A stretch of DNA of 64,000 bases from Bacteriovoracaceae bacterium UBA6153 (GTDB taxonomy: Bacteria > Bdellovibrionota > Bacteriovoracia > Bacteriovoracales > Bacteriovoracaceae), in NCBI GenBank assembly GCA_002428265.1, contig DIUR01000027.1, forward strand, positions 124,001-188,000, written 5' to 3'. Positions 25,838-34,803 of the stretch are shown here, piece after piece (within the stretch, counting starts at the first letter, position 1; every line of letters begins with the position of its first letter). The position numbers and the translations under genes were made by a program. The notes beneath the pieces were generated by a model. That model saw only the letters and a list, made by a program, of their open reading frames with translations. It was not told the DNA's origin and searched no databases.

Positions 25838-26422
25838 TTATGGAATATAGATATTCCAATTTCTTTCTGTCGTTTTATTTCTTCTGTAGCTATGAAAGTT
25901 TGATCCACTAAAAGTACAAAGACCTGCGTCTTCAATGACTATGTTCGGATAAGCTTTTTTTAATTGCGCGCAAGCGACATGAGCAAGGTTAAAAAATATT
26001 TTACCATGATGTCTGGAAAAAGCTTCAGGATACTCGGGAAAGTTTGCTAAAAAATCAGCTTGTACTTCATAATGTTCAGGTCTGATATGAGGACCAATAT
26101 AAGCGTATGTCGGATTAATTTTTTTAATGAGATCGTTACTTAAAATATTTCCCGCAAGTCCTCTCCATCCAGCATGAATCACCGTGTGCTCAGTGCTACC
26201 TAGTAACACTAAGGGAACGCAGTCTGCAGTTAGAATCGCTTTAGGAGTTGATGTGCTTCCAAGAATACCGTCAGCTTCAAGGCCTTCGATTACAGTTTCT
26301 TCGGGGACGATAATTGAAGAATGAGTTTGCTTAACTTTTACAAAGTCGAAATTAGGACGCTGGTTAAAAACAATGAAGCGTCCTCTTAAAAGAGGTGCTT
26401 CAAAAGTAATTATGTCATTCAT
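25838..26422 (-). CDS. pgeF: PgeF/YfiH-family purine nucleosidase-laccase-like protein, short form
   Basis: The zinc-binding residues of the family are present: QTHSS, LTADCVPLVLL and HAGWRGL. Family members act on purine nucleosides (or as a peptidoglycan-editing factor) and carry a laccase-like label. At 194 residues it lacks about 40 N-terminal residues of the usual form. The start overlaps the rluD stop by four bases, and rluD-pgeF neighbours are common. Confidence 0.85.
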   Translation of the reverse strand: MNDIITFEAPLLRGRFIVFNQRPNFDFVKVKQTHSSIIVPEETVIEGLEADGILGSTSTPKAILTADCVPLVLLGSTEHTVIHAGWRGLAGNILSNDLIKKINPTYAYIGPHIRPEHYEVQADFLANFPEYPEAFSRHHGKIFFNLAHVACAQLKKAYPNIVIEDAGLCTFSGSNFHSYRRNKTTERNWNIYIP

Positions 26423-27474
26423 GGAGCTAATTCTTCATTCTTCTTTCTAGAGTAGTCCAGAACCTTTTGGAAAAGTTCAGGAGGAGCTATTTCAAAACGT
26501 AATTTCTCTTGAGTAATTGGATGAACAAATCCCAAAACTTTCGCGTGAAGGAAAGGGTATGGGTAGTTATTGATCAATTCTTTATAGTCTGGGCCTAGCT
26601 TCATCATTTGCTCATTAGGTGAGCCGTAAGCGTAGTCACAGATAATCGGCATTTTTAAAACTTCAGCAGTGTGAACTCTGATCTGGTGAGTTCTTCCTGT
26701 TTCAAGTTTAAATTCCATGTGTAGGTGTTTTTCGAAAATTTCTTTAACAGTGTAGTGAGTTATCGCACGTTTTCCACGAGTGGTGTGCGACTTCATCTTT
26801 AAACGGTTGTGTGGATCGCGGGCAATTGGATGCTCAATCGTTCCATATGACTGACAACGGTTTTTGATAACCAGTGCTTCGTAATATCTTTCAATGTCGT
26901 GAGTTGAAAATAAAAGAACCAGACCTTCGTGAGCAGCTTGAGTTTTGGCAATAACCATAACTCCGCTTGTTCCTTTATCAAGTCTGTGAACAATTCCCGG
27001 TCTCTTTGTATCGCCGACACCTTGAATATCTTTGCAGTGATATAAAATCGCGTTGACCAGTGTTCCAGTGTAGTTTCCGGGAGCAGGGTGAGTAACAAGA
27101 CCCGCAGGTTTATTAACAACAACCAGGTGCTCATCTTCCCATAAAATTTCCAGAGGAATGTTTTCAGGAAGTGCTACAGACTCCAGCATAGGTGGAACAA
27201 GAACGTTGATGATCGTTCCAGCTGGTGGCATTTTTTTTAGTTCGATCTTTCCTTGGTAGGCCGAGTCTTCGCTAACGACGATTTGGTCTTTTAAAAAAAG
27301 ATTTTTTAAAAATGTTCTGGAGTATCCCGAAGTTTTTTCTGCCAGGTATTGATCGAGACGTTTATAAGTCTCGCGGTCTTCAGCAGTAATGTTATAGGTT
27401 AGAAACTCATCAGCAACATCGGCCTGAGATTCATTTGGGTCTTGAGAGAGCGTGTTTTCTACATCATCATTCAT
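26419..27474 (-). CDS. rluD: 23S rRNA pseudouridine synthase, RluD type
   Basis: An N-terminal S4 RNA-binding domain (RLDQYLAEKTSGYSRTFLKNL) is followed by the RsuA/RluA catalytic domain. The catalytic Asp is in HRLDKGTSGVMV. NKPAGLVTHPAPG and TGRTHQIRVH are the other signature motifs. It makes pseudouridines in 23S rRNA. Extended acidic tail at the N-terminus. The gene is one base after the J-domain/HTH gene and overlaps pgeF, so it is in the middle of an operon. Confidence 0.92.
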   Translation of the reverse strand: MNDDVENTLSQDPNESQADVADEFLTYNITAEDRETYKRLDQYLAEKTSGYSRTFLKNLFLKDQIVVSEDSAYQGKIELKKMPPAGTIINVLVPPMLESVALPENIPLEILWEDEHLVVVNKPAGLVTHPAPGNYTGTLVNAILYHCKDIQGVGDTKRPGIVHRLDKGTSGVMVIAKTQAAHEGLVLLFSTHDIERYYEALVIKNRCQSYGTIEHPIARDPHNRLKMKSHTTRGKRAITHYTVKEIFEKHLHMEFKLETGRTHQIRVHTAEVLKMPIICDYAYGSPNEQMMKLGPDYKELINNYPYPFLHAKVLGFVHPITQEKLRFEIAPPELFQKVLDYSRKKNEELAP

Positions 27475-28230
27475 TTATGGCTTCAATTTTTTCATTCTGG
27501 CCACGTATGAATTAGCTACAACTTCAGGCTTTAGCTTCAAGCACTTTGCATATTGAAAAACAAATCCACGCACGTAAACAGGTGCAGGTAGTTTTCCAAA
27601 ATCTTCCAGTTCAATTCCTTGAAGGTATAGACGAGAAACTTTAGTCATATCACTTAAACGGTCCAGATCCAGGTTTTTGTATTCGCGGATTTTTCTTAGG
27701 AAATCACCGGTAAAGTCAGCAGTATCTTCGATCTCTTTTTCAAAATCAGCATTAATAACATAATCAAGAGCGAATCTTTTTTGTGTGACTAATTTGTTAA
27801 CGTTCGTTGTACTTGATCCACCAGAGTTAACTGAAACATCAGACCCTGTTGAGTTTGAGTTCAAAGTAAATTCATGCTCAGGCGAAGAAGAAAGGCTTGT
27901 TGTTGGTTGAACAAAAGTCTCTTGTCTTAGTGGGGCCACTCTATCAGAGAGTGTATTGTAGTTCATAGAGTTGAAGTCACGGTTTAGTCCACGGACTTCA
28001 TCATATCTTTTTCTTTTTGTAGGATCAGAAAGGATTGAATAAGCTTCTTCAACTAATTCCAAAACATTTCTGCATTCTTCCGGGCTCATAAGAGAGTAGA
28101 GTGCAAGGGAGTCTGATGAATAGGCTGATTTTGCTCTCTGGTAACTATGGTAGATTTCTTCCGAGCGAGCATTCGCTGGAATTTCTAAAACTTCATAATA
28201 ATTTTTCATGTCAGACGTCGGATGATTCAT
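27475..28230 (-). CDS. J-domain-like protein with C-terminal RodZ-type HTH
   Basis: The N-terminal 80 residues look like a J domain (NYYEVLEIPANARSEEIYHS, EEAYSILSDPTKRKRYDE) but the HPD tripeptide between helices II and III is missing, so it should not stimulate Hsp70 in the normal way. A low-complexity Ser/Asn linker follows. The last 85 residues are a helix-turn-helix of the RodZ/HTH_25 type (FLRKIREYKNLDLDRLSDMT, PVYVRGFVFQYAKCLKL). It lies between a MinD/FlhG-like ATPase and rluD. A role in polar or cell-shape organisation is inference. Confidence 0.78.
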   Translation of the reverse strand: MNHPTSDMKNYYEVLEIPANARSEEIYHSYQRAKSAYSSDSLALYSLMSPEECRNVLELVEEAYSILSDPTKRKRYDEVRGLNRDFNSMNYNTLSDRVAPLRQETFVQPTTSLSSSPEHEFTLNSNSTGSDVSVNSGGSSTTNVNKLVTQKRFALDYVINADFEKEIEDTADFTGDFLRKIREYKNLDLDRLSDMTKVSRLYLQGIELEDFGKLPAPVYVRGFVFQYAKCLKLKPEVVANSYVARMKKLKP

Positions 28231-28253
28231 AAAGCTCTTTTTGTGCCTGAGAA

Positions 28254-29207
28254 TTAGTTAATATTCAATAAACGATGAATGATACGGTCAAAGTTATTGA
28301 CCAGAGTAGAATTAGGGAACTCCATGAGTAATGGCTTTCTTTTCTTCACACTCTGCCAGACAGTCGCATCGTAGTCGAGATAACCAACATAATCGAGGTT
28401 AATTCCAAAGTATTTTTTGCTGATTAGCTTCATTGAAAAACCGATATCAATATCAGACTGCGTGCGCACCTGATTGATAATTAGTTTAGGTTGAAGACGA
28501 TTAATTTCCGCACGAAGTTTTTGTCCTACTACGGGGTTGATCTCGATGACTCTGTTGATTAAATCAGCAGGTGTTGAGTTTTGAGATAACTTAGCGTTCA
28601 TGGCCTGGTCGATAAGTGGTCCAATCTCTAGTAGCTCTTCCGCCATCTTTAACTTTCTGTGATAAACAGTTTTGATAAAGCGGTATGAGTTTTCAATTGA
28701 AGTTGGCTCAGGAAGAGTTGTGATAATTCCCTGATCAGCAGCAATGAAGAAGTCGATTGTATTGAAAGTTGTACCTGCACCAAGATCTAGTAGAACATAG
28801 TCTACTGGAAGCTCGCTGAATTGATTCAGAAGCTTTGCTTTATGCATTTGTTTTAAGTTGGCGATACCAAGATCATCCTGAGCACCGCTGATAATAAAAA
28901 GATTATTAATCGCTGTAGGAGTTAAAAGCTCAGTCAGTGTTCTTACTTTTTTAGATAGGTAATCAGATAAAGTCTTTTCAGGGATAGGAACCCCAAGACA
29001 AGTGTGGAGATTCGCCCCCCCTAAATCCAGGTCAATTGCAGCGACCTTGTGTCCCATAAGGGCCAAACAAATAGCAAGATTGGCCGTAACCAAACTTTTT
29101 CCAACTCCACCCTTACCACCACCAATGGCCCATATCTTTGGCCCACCTGTCGGCATTTGCGTTTGAAATTCGCTATTTAGACTACTTTGATCATTGTTAT
29201 TAAACAC
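28254..29207 (-). CDS. MinD/FlhG-like P-loop ATPase
   Basis: A deviant Walker A (GGGKGGVGKSLVTANLA, with the signature Lys) and switch motifs DLDLGGANLHTCLG and LLDLGAGT identify the MinD/ParA class, closest in feel to FlhG/YlxH. The start is a GTG with GGAG just before it. No MinE, FtsZ or flagellar genes are nearby. The J-domain/HTH protein follows after 23 bases and is a likely partner. Confidence 0.85.
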   Translation of the reverse strand: MFNNNDQSSLNSEFQTQMPTGGPKIWAIGGGKGGVGKSLVTANLAICLALMGHKVAAIDLDLGGANLHTCLGVPIPEKTLSDYLSKKVRTLTELLTPTAINNLFIISGAQDDLGIANLKQMHKAKLLNQFSELPVDYVLLDLGAGTTFNTIDFFIAADQGIITTLPEPTSIENSYRFIKTVYHRKLKMAEELLEIGPLIDQAMNAKLSQNSTPADLINRVIEINPVVGQKLRAEINRLQPKLIINQVRTQSDIDIGFSMKLISKKYFGINLDYVGYLDYDATVWQSVKKRKPLLMEFPNSTLVNNFDRIIHRLLNIN

Positions 29208-29409
29208 AAAACTCCATTTTCGTTAAAACAAGGCAAAATCATTGAATTGTCTTTGCAAGAGATATTATAGGAAGAAATTTTCATATTGTAAGGGAAAAAT
29301 TAGCAAAGTGTTTGATTCTATTAATTTGTAATTAATGCATAGAGATTTACTATTTTTTCGTCTTAAGTTAGGCTTAAATTCGATAAATTAGATACTTGAA
29401 GGAAATGAC

Positions 29410-29433
29410 CGATCAAACCACTTGGGTTTGGAT
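29410..29433 (+). promoter_or_regulatory. Hairpin in the leader of the DGK1-like gene
   Basis: GATCAAACC and GGTTTGGATC pair with one bulged G across a short loop, 15 bases before the AGGAG of the next gene. The 250-base gap between the two divergent genes holds no other clear element. Confidence 0.35.
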
Positions 29434-29458
29434 CGTTCTTAAACTTAGGAGCCTTTTA

Positions 29459-30124
29459 ATGGGTCAAGCGTTTATGTCACAATTTAGAATTTCGTCTCCG
29501 CTTCGTTTGCGTTCAGATTTGCATTTAACCCGTAAGGTTTGGCATATTTCAACTGGCCTCATCGGATTATTTTTCTATAAGAAGTCTGGGATCTCTATCG
29601 ACTTCATGGCCTCAGCTCTTCTTACATTTGCTGTTGCTGCCTTTCTTTTCGAGTTTGTTCGTCTAAGAAATGAAAAAATTAATCAAGTGGCCATGCTTTT
29701 AATGAAGCCGGTTATGAGAGAATCAGAAAGAAACTCTGTAAGTGGTCTTCCTTTTTATGCACTGGGAGTTTCATTAGCTTTATTTTTCTTTCCGGAGCGC
29801 ATCGCCATTCTTGCGACGCTCTTTTTAATTTTCGCTGATCCTATCGCATCATTTTTTGGGATTTTGTATGGAAGAGATAAGATACTTCCTAATAAGTCAC
29901 TTCAAGGAACGATTGCTGCTTTCTCTGTTTGTTATATTGTCACTATCGTTTACGGATTAATATATGTCGGGCCTTCAATGAATCTTCTGGTTTTTGCAAT
30001 CGCTGCAGGAATTATCGGTTCAATTTCAGAAATGTGCTCACAGTTTATCGATGACAACCTTTGTATCCCAGTCGTTTCAGGACTTGGACTTTTTCTGGTT
30101 AACTTCATCGTTCCACTTTTTTAA
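29459..30124 (+). CDS. DGK1/SEC59-like lipid kinase, membrane protein
   Basis: I chose the ATG at 29459 because AGGAG lies eight bases before it. Six or seven membrane helices follow. LTRKVWHISTGLIGLFFY, the Asp in IFADPIASFFG, and GRDKILPNKSLQGTIAAF correspond to the CTP-dependent diacylglycerol/polyprenol kinase family (DGK1, VTE5, SEC59). Substrate unknown; undecaprenol or diacylglycerol recycling is plausible. A frame extending to a TTG at 29396 adds 21 residues without a ribosome site. Confidence 0.75.
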   Translation: MGQAFMSQFRISSPLRLRSDLHLTRKVWHISTGLIGLFFYKKSGISIDFMASALLTFAVAAFLFEFVRLRNEKINQVAMLLMKPVMRESERNSVSGLPFYALGVSLALFFFPERIAILATLFLIFADPIASFFGILYGRDKILPNKSLQGTIAAFSVCYIVTIVYGLIYVGPSMNLLVFAIAAGIIGSISEMCSQFIDDNLCIPVVSGLGLFLVNFIVPLF

Positions 30125-30784
30125 TTACACTGCATTTTTAAGATTATTATCTTCTGTGCTGAGGCGTTCAAAATTCTTGATCGCCTCGCTCATGTCGACG
30201 TCTTCCGCTTCAGGCTCTTTGCCTTTTAAAAGTGCACTCATCAGTCTTATGCGATCAGATAGTGAGACAGAGGAAAGAAAGATATCTTTGAGCTCAACGT
30301 CTTTAATGACTAAAAGACATAAATTATTAATCAGTCTATGAGGAGAGCTCATCTCTTTCATGAAGCGCTCGCGCTCCTTGGTGCTCGAAATATGTCTTAC
30401 AAGCCAGCCTTCTAAAACGCTATGAAGTCTTTCAATGGAATCGTCGAGTATGGAGTTTTCTTCTTCGCTGCCGTCATGATAGTCAGCTGCTTCAAAAACT
30501 GGAAATGGCAGATGCCGCTCTTGCGTGAGAAGCTCAGCTCTTGAGAGGCCCTGGACTAGAACTGAAGTACTGCCGTCAGCGTTATGTTCCAGAAGAATAA
30601 TTCTTCCGACAGTCCCGACTTTTTTTAAGCGGGTATTAGGGTGATAGAAAAGCAAATGTTGATTTTGTTCATAACACTCAAGAAGCACATCTTTAGAAAT
30701 TCCATCACTCACTGTCATGGGAATCACAGTCTGCGGAAAGAAGACATTGTTAAATAAATAGAGTGTGGGGTAGGAGTATTTCAT
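30125..30784 (-). CDS. Stand-alone LON substrate-binding domain protein
   Basis: The N-terminal residues (YPTLYLFNNVFFPQTVIPMTV, VGTVGRIILLEHNADGS, VLVQGLSRAEL) match the N-terminal domain of Lon without the ATPase or protease parts, as in the LON_substr_bdg family. A helical C-terminal part of about 100 residues follows. It ends directly against the convergent kinase gene. Function unknown; a proteolysis adaptor is a guess. Confidence 0.8.
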   Translation of the reverse strand: MKYSYPTLYLFNNVFFPQTVIPMTVSDGISKDVLLECYEQNQHLLFYHPNTRLKKVGTVGRIILLEHNADGSTSVLVQGLSRAELLTQERHLPFPVFEAADYHDGSEEENSILDDSIERLHSVLEGWLVRHISSTKERERFMKEMSSPHRLINNLCLLVIKDVELKDIFLSSVSLSDRIRLMSALLKGKEPEAEDVDMSEAIKNFERLSTEDNNLKNAV

Positions 30785-30888
30785 CCTGCTATTTTAACCC
30801 TAAGGTAGTTTTTAATAGAAAGGATAGTCTAGTGTCTTGATATCTCATCATGCTCTTGAGACAATAATGCCAATTCTTAGAGGATTTC

Positions 30889-31806
30889 ATGATTTATCAT
30901 TTAGTGCCCAATATACAGAGAAAGATCTGGGGCGGAAAAAAATTAGAGCAATTAAAAAATGTATCAGCTGATGATGCTTTGGATCCTGTTGGTGAAACAT
31001 GGGAAATTTCCATTCATCCAGATGGGCCGAGTTTACATAATGGCAAAGTTTTCGAACTAGCTGATGGTGAAGAGCTTCCTTATTTGGTGAAGCTCATCGA
31101 TACGGGAGACGAGCTCTCTGTGCAAGTTCATCCTGGTGATGAGTATGCAAAAATTCATGAAAACAGCAGCGGTAAATCTGAGTGCTGGCTCATTTTAGAT
31201 GCAGAAAACGATGCTGGGATTTATCTGGGTTTAAAACCAGGAGTTACAAAAGAGAGCTTTCTCGAAGGTTTAAATCAAAAAAGTAACATGAGTACTTTTT
31301 TGAATTTCTATAAAGTTTCAGCAGGAGACTTTTTCTTTGTTCCGGCCGGAACAATCCATGCAATTGGTGGCGGAATTACAATGGCCGAAGTTCAGCAAAG
31401 TTCAGGGATCACTTACAGAGTTTGGGATTGGAATAGAGTGGACTCAAAAGGAAATCCGCGCGAGCTTCATATCAAAAAATCCTTGGATGTGATTAACTTT
31501 GATCCTAAAGCTAATACCAAAGAGCATTTTTTAGGTGCTAATAATCTTTTCGATAAAAAAGGGCTGAATGAAATCATCACTCACTCTTCCTTCAAGTTTT
31601 CATTGGTAAATTTGAAAAAAAATGAATCTCTTGAAATCCCACTTCCAAAAACGAGTCGCCTGAGTTCAATTTTAAATTTAAAAGGGAATATCAATATTAA
31701 TGGCGAAACAGTCGTTCCCTATTCATCGGTGATTTTTAGAGATGAGACAAAACTTGTCATCACTAATCTTGAAAATTTCGATTCTTCGTTCTTATTCTTG
31801 AGTTAA
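30889..31806 (+). CDS. manA: Mannose-6-phosphate isomerase, type I
   Basis: A 305-residue cupin enzyme. VQVHPGDEYA supplies zinc ligands, with Glu in KSECWLIL, and FFVPAGTIHAIGGG is the second cupin motif. The first residues (NIQRKIWGGKKLEQL) are the type I start. It interconverts mannose-6-phosphate and fructose-6-phosphate. AGAGGA precedes the start. Short relative to the E. coli enzyme but normal for the Firmicute-like form. Confidence 0.92.
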   Translation: MIYHLVPNIQRKIWGGKKLEQLKNVSADDALDPVGETWEISIHPDGPSLHNGKVFELADGEELPYLVKLIDTGDELSVQVHPGDEYAKIHENSSGKSECWLILDAENDAGIYLGLKPGVTKESFLEGLNQKSNMSTFLNFYKVSAGDFFFVPAGTIHAIGGGITMAEVQQSSGITYRVWDWNRVDSKGNPRELHIKKSLDVINFDPKANTKEHFLGANNLFDKKGLNEIITHSSFKFSLVNLKKNESLEIPLPKTSRLSSILNLKGNININGETVVPYSSVIFRDETKLVITNLENFDSSFLFLS

Positions 31807-31846
31807 AAAAAGCCTTGCCTAGATGGGGGGGATTAAGACAAGGCTT
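31804..31846 (-). terminator. Terminator with G/C-run loop after the small secreted gene
   Basis: AAGCCTTG (31810-31817) and CAAGGCTT (31839-31846) enclose a loop with seven G (plus strand). On the minus strand a run of T follows, so it terminates the leftward gene. Confidence 0.7.
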
Positions 31847-31851
31847 GAGTT

Positions 31852-31882
31852 ACCAGCTTTGAGTGGGGGGATCAAAGCTGGT
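31852..31882. repeat. Perfect 11-bp hairpin with a G-run loop
   Basis: ACCAGCTTTGA (31852-31862), loop GTGGGGGGA, TCAAAGCTGGT (31872-31882). It stands next to another hairpin with a near-identical loop. Confidence 0.65.
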
Positions 31883-31895
31883 GAGTTGTTGTTAA

Positions 31896-32237
31896 TTATT
31901 TTCTTTCACAAGTCAGCGGATACGTCACTTCATGACCAGTTCTTGATCTGATAATGATGTAGTCGTTAACATCAGAAAAATTATTCATGTCACTGATGTG
32001 AATAGTGTGTTTTTGGTTTTCGAAATCCACAATTTTTGTCACACCGGTATCAGCTGATTTTGTTCTGCTTGATACTGAAGCAAGCTCTCTCTTTGCATGA
32101 GAATCGAACTCATTAAAGAATGTAACTTTTTTATCACTGACTTCAAAAATCTTATTCATACGAGGTGTATGGCATAGGACACTTGCTTCAGTGTTGAAAG
32201 CTAGAAGAGTTAAAAATGTAAAAATAAGTGACTTCAT
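31896..32237 (-). CDS. Small secreted protein of unknown function
   Basis: A 113-residue protein with a signal peptide (MKSLIFTFLTLLAFNTEAS). The mature part begins near VLCHTPRMNK and ends in TYPLTCERK, so the two Cys may form a disulfide closing the domain. Mostly beta by pattern. It is a single-gene unit with a terminator. Family not recognised. Confidence 0.65.
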   Translation of the reverse strand: MKSLIFTFLTLLAFNTEASVLCHTPRMNKIFEVSDKKVTFFNEFDSHAKRELASVSSRTKSADTGVTKIVDFENQKHTIHISDMNNFSDVNDYIIIRSRTGHEVTYPLTCERK

Positions 32238-32566
32238 AACGTACTCTCTTTTGAGGTTGTTACAGTTATATAGAGCAAGGGTAATGCCAAAAGTTTATAT
32301 GTGAGTTTAGGAGGTTAGCTGAAGAGAGCTGTCTAAAGATTAGAGAGTGCCTGAACAAGTGACAAAAAAATAGACAGTCCCTATGAATGTTTTATGTGAT
32401 GACCTGTCATTGTATAGCTTAATCAGGTGAGGAGTTCTGGAGTAACTTGGATTGCATAAATATTTATCATTGCTTTAGGAAATCTTAAATTTCTCAACTA
32501 GTTTTTAACCAAAATTAAGTATTAAAATAACTAAGCCGAACTAGGTGAAACTAACTTGGAATATAT
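32238..32566. other. Gene-free stretch between divergent genes
   Basis: No gene seen. It holds a small palindrome ATGAC-CT-GTCAT (32399-32410), an ACCTG...CAGGT repeat around it, and an isolated AGGAGG at 32309-32314 with no start codon after it. It must contain the promoters of both flanking genes. Confidence 0.4.
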
Positions 32567-33610
32567 ATGGATAAACGATTACTTATAATTGACGATAATC
32601 AAGACATCATCGAAGTCCTTCAAGTACTGTTGGGTGATTTGTTTATAAAGGTCGAGTCAGCTTTAAATTTAGAGGAAGCAGAGAAAAAACTTCAAGAAAA
32701 TATATTTTCACTTATCATTCTAGATATTAATTTAAATGAAAGAAATGGTGCTGAAGTTATTAAGTACTTATTAAGTAATCCAGAGAATCAAAACAATGCA
32801 TGCCCAGTGCTAATTTTAAGTGGAATTATTAATAACCAATTTATAGAAAAGCACAGTAAGCGTTTTGCGGGCATCATCATCAAGCCCTTTGAAGAAAAAA
32901 ATCTTATTGAAACTGTTCAAAATATTCTTGGTGGCAACTCCTCATCCGAAGATCTTCCAGTTCCTGATTGTAAGTTGCCATTTACAGTGCCTATGTTACA
33001 GGAAAAAGTGGCCAAGGTTTTAGATCAGGTTAAGAAGAATAATAATTTAAAAAAACTCTTTAGTACGATGAAAGTTGATCGGACTTCAGATGATTACATT
33101 ATGAATCACGTAGGGCTCCTTATTAATGTCGCTACAGGCATTGCCACGAAGCTTGAGTGGAACACAGAGAAGACGCTTGAAAAGTTCGTCTATGCAGCTT
33201 ATTTACATGATATGGCACTAATAGAAAGACCTGATTTGGCCCGCATTCATGCAACTGCCATAGAGCTTGAGTTGATGAAAGATAAGATGGGGATAAACGA
33301 TTATAACCTTGTCTTTGAACATACAAATTTAGCAGCAAAGAAAATTGAAGATATCCCTGAGATACCGCCTGATGTGAGTGCAATGGTAAGACAGCACCAT
33401 GAACTGCCTAAAGAAAATGGTTACCCGGCAAGGCTTCCATATGGAAAAATTACTCCGCTCTCGAGCGTCTTTATTGTGGCCCATGATTTTGTAGATTATA
33501 TTGTTTCAAATCCAAAATGGTCTGTGAAAGATTATATTGCTGGTACAAAAAATAAGTTTCGAGGTCCACATTTTTCGAAATGCATCTCAGCTCTTCAAGA
33601 ACTGGGCTGA
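32567..33610 (+). CDS. Response regulator with HD-GYP-like output domain
   Basis: The receiver domain (residues 1-120) has the acidic pair in IIDDNQD, the phospho-acceptor Asp near 53 in LIILDINL, Ser in LILSG and Lys in IIKPFEE. The output domain is a divergent HD-GYP: first His in MNHVGLL, YLHDMAL, FEHTNLAAKK, RQHHELPKENGYPARL and IVAHDFVDYI. The Lys after HD is lost and the GTGYP loop is ENGYP, so activity may be altered. No kinase gene is nearby. Confidence 0.8.
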   Translation: MDKRLLIIDDNQDIIEVLQVLLGDLFIKVESALNLEEAEKKLQENIFSLIILDINLNERNGAEVIKYLLSNPENQNNACPVLILSGIINNQFIEKHSKRFAGIIIKPFEEKNLIETVQNILGGNSSSEDLPVPDCKLPFTVPMLQEKVAKVLDQVKKNNNLKKLFSTMKVDRTSDDYIMNHVGLLINVATGIATKLEWNTEKTLEKFVYAAYLHDMALIERPDLARIHATAIELELMKDKMGINDYNLVFEHTNLAAKKIEDIPEIPPDVSAMVRQHHELPKENGYPARLPYGKITPLSSVFIVAHDFVDYIVSNPKWSVKDYIAGTKNKFRGPHFSKCISALQELG

Positions 33611-33618
33611 TTATTTAT

Positions 33619-34716
33619 TTAATTAATTTCAAAAGCTATAAAGAGCGTTCTCTGCCCTTTGCCGAAGTTATTATCACTTACAACGATTAAGCTGCGTTTG
33701 CCGTTCTCTAGGACCGGACCAAGAGCTATTCCTTCGATATTATCAAGACTCGCTGGATTCATCTTTGTAAGATAAACGTCCAGGTCTGCCACCAGCTCCT
33801 TTTCAACTGTCGTGAAAGTTGCACCCTTTAAGTTATCCATCTTAGAGACGTCAGTTGTCTTATTAGTAATCTTGCATTTAAAGATGCGGATAACGTTCTT
33901 ATTTATGAAGGGTAGCCAACTTCTCTCCAGCGTATAGAAATTCTTGTCATCAATAGCGGCGATATCAACAAGCCCATTTTCTCCAGAAGATAAATCTACG
34001 GCCTTTAGGGCCTCAACTTTCTCTAGCTCGTAGGCCACTTCAGAAACTGGTTTAAGGTCTTTATAGATGATTATTCTTACGCGTGAGCTATAAGAGATGG
34101 TCGAGATGCTGCCATCTTGGAAAAGAGATTCTTCAGAGGCCATGAAAGTAGTCTTGCCATCAAGAGATGTTGAAAGAGATTCAAAAGATTTGTTGTCTCT
34201 TGATCCATATAATTTATCTGTCTGATCTTTTTTAGGGAGAAGAAATTTTTCAGGAATAGGAAGAAGTTCAATAAATTCTCCTTCTCTCGTAAATCTATAT
34301 AACTCTGGCGGAGTAGGTTTTGCTCTGTTGATTGCCCCTTCGTTGCTGATGAGGACATCTTTTCCGTAAAAAGCGATTCCTTCAAAATCAGCTACGCCTT
34401 TTTTGAAGTATGTCCCGTCTTGAGTTTTAAGTTTCACAACTTTTGATGGTTTAATTGAAAAAGCTTTTTCAGTAAGAGACAAATCAAATTCATAAAAACG
34501 AGTTTCGTTAACCAGTGACTTATCATCACTGACAGCGAGAATTTTTTTTGTAAGAGCATCGTAAGCAATACCAGAGAGTCCGCCTATTTCTGTGTTCTGA
34601 AATTTTTCACCAGTTGCAAAGTTCACATCACCAATAAAGCGTAGTGATTCACTTGCGTATAGCGAGTAAGAACTTAGGAGTATTGTGTATATAAATAATC
34701 TAACTATTAGGGTCAC
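33619..34716 (-). CDS. Secreted phytase-like esterase
   Basis: I chose a GTG at 34716 because AAGGA lies six bases before it and the protein then begins with a signal peptide (TLIVRLFIYTILLSSYSLYAS). The mature part matches the esterase-like activity of phytase family: GGLSGIAYD, AVSDDKS, GVADFEGIAF, LISNEG and, near the end, DNIEGIALGP and VSDNNFG. This is a beta-propeller-like fold; substrates are probably phosphate esters. It is divergent from dacB with overlapping control regions. Confidence 0.8.
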   Translation of the reverse strand: MTLIVRLFIYTILLSSYSLYASESLRFIGDVNFATGEKFQNTEIGGLSGIAYDALTKKILAVSDDKSLVNETRFYEFDLSLTEKAFSIKPSKVVKLKTQDGTYFKKGVADFEGIAFYGKDVLISNEGAINRAKPTPPELYRFTREGEFIELLPIPEKFLLPKKDQTDKLYGSRDNKSFESLSTSLDGKTTFMASEESLFQDGSISTISYSSRVRIIIYKDLKPVSEVAYELEKVEALKAVDLSSGENGLVDIAAIDDKNFYTLERSWLPFINKNVIRIFKCKITNKTTDVSKMDNLKGATFTTVEKELVADLDVYLTKMNPASLDNIEGIALGPVLENGKRSLIVVSDNNFGKGQRTLFIAFEIN

Positions 34717-34774
34717 ATTAAGTCCTTGTGAATAGCTTGCCATTAGCGGTAAAATATTATTCAAATTTACTTCA

Positions 34775-34791
34775 ACAAACTCCATGTTTGT
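34775..34791 (+). promoter_or_regulatory. Hairpin before the dacB ribosome site
   Basis: ACAAAC-TCCAT-GTTTGT, directly followed by AGGAA and the ATG at 34804. Confidence 0.35.
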
Positions 34792-34803
34792 AGGAAAAAC
34801 ATC

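Noticed and set aside
32309..32314. AGGAGG in the 32.3 kb gap as the site of a missed small gene
   Set aside because: No start codon within 5-12 bases.
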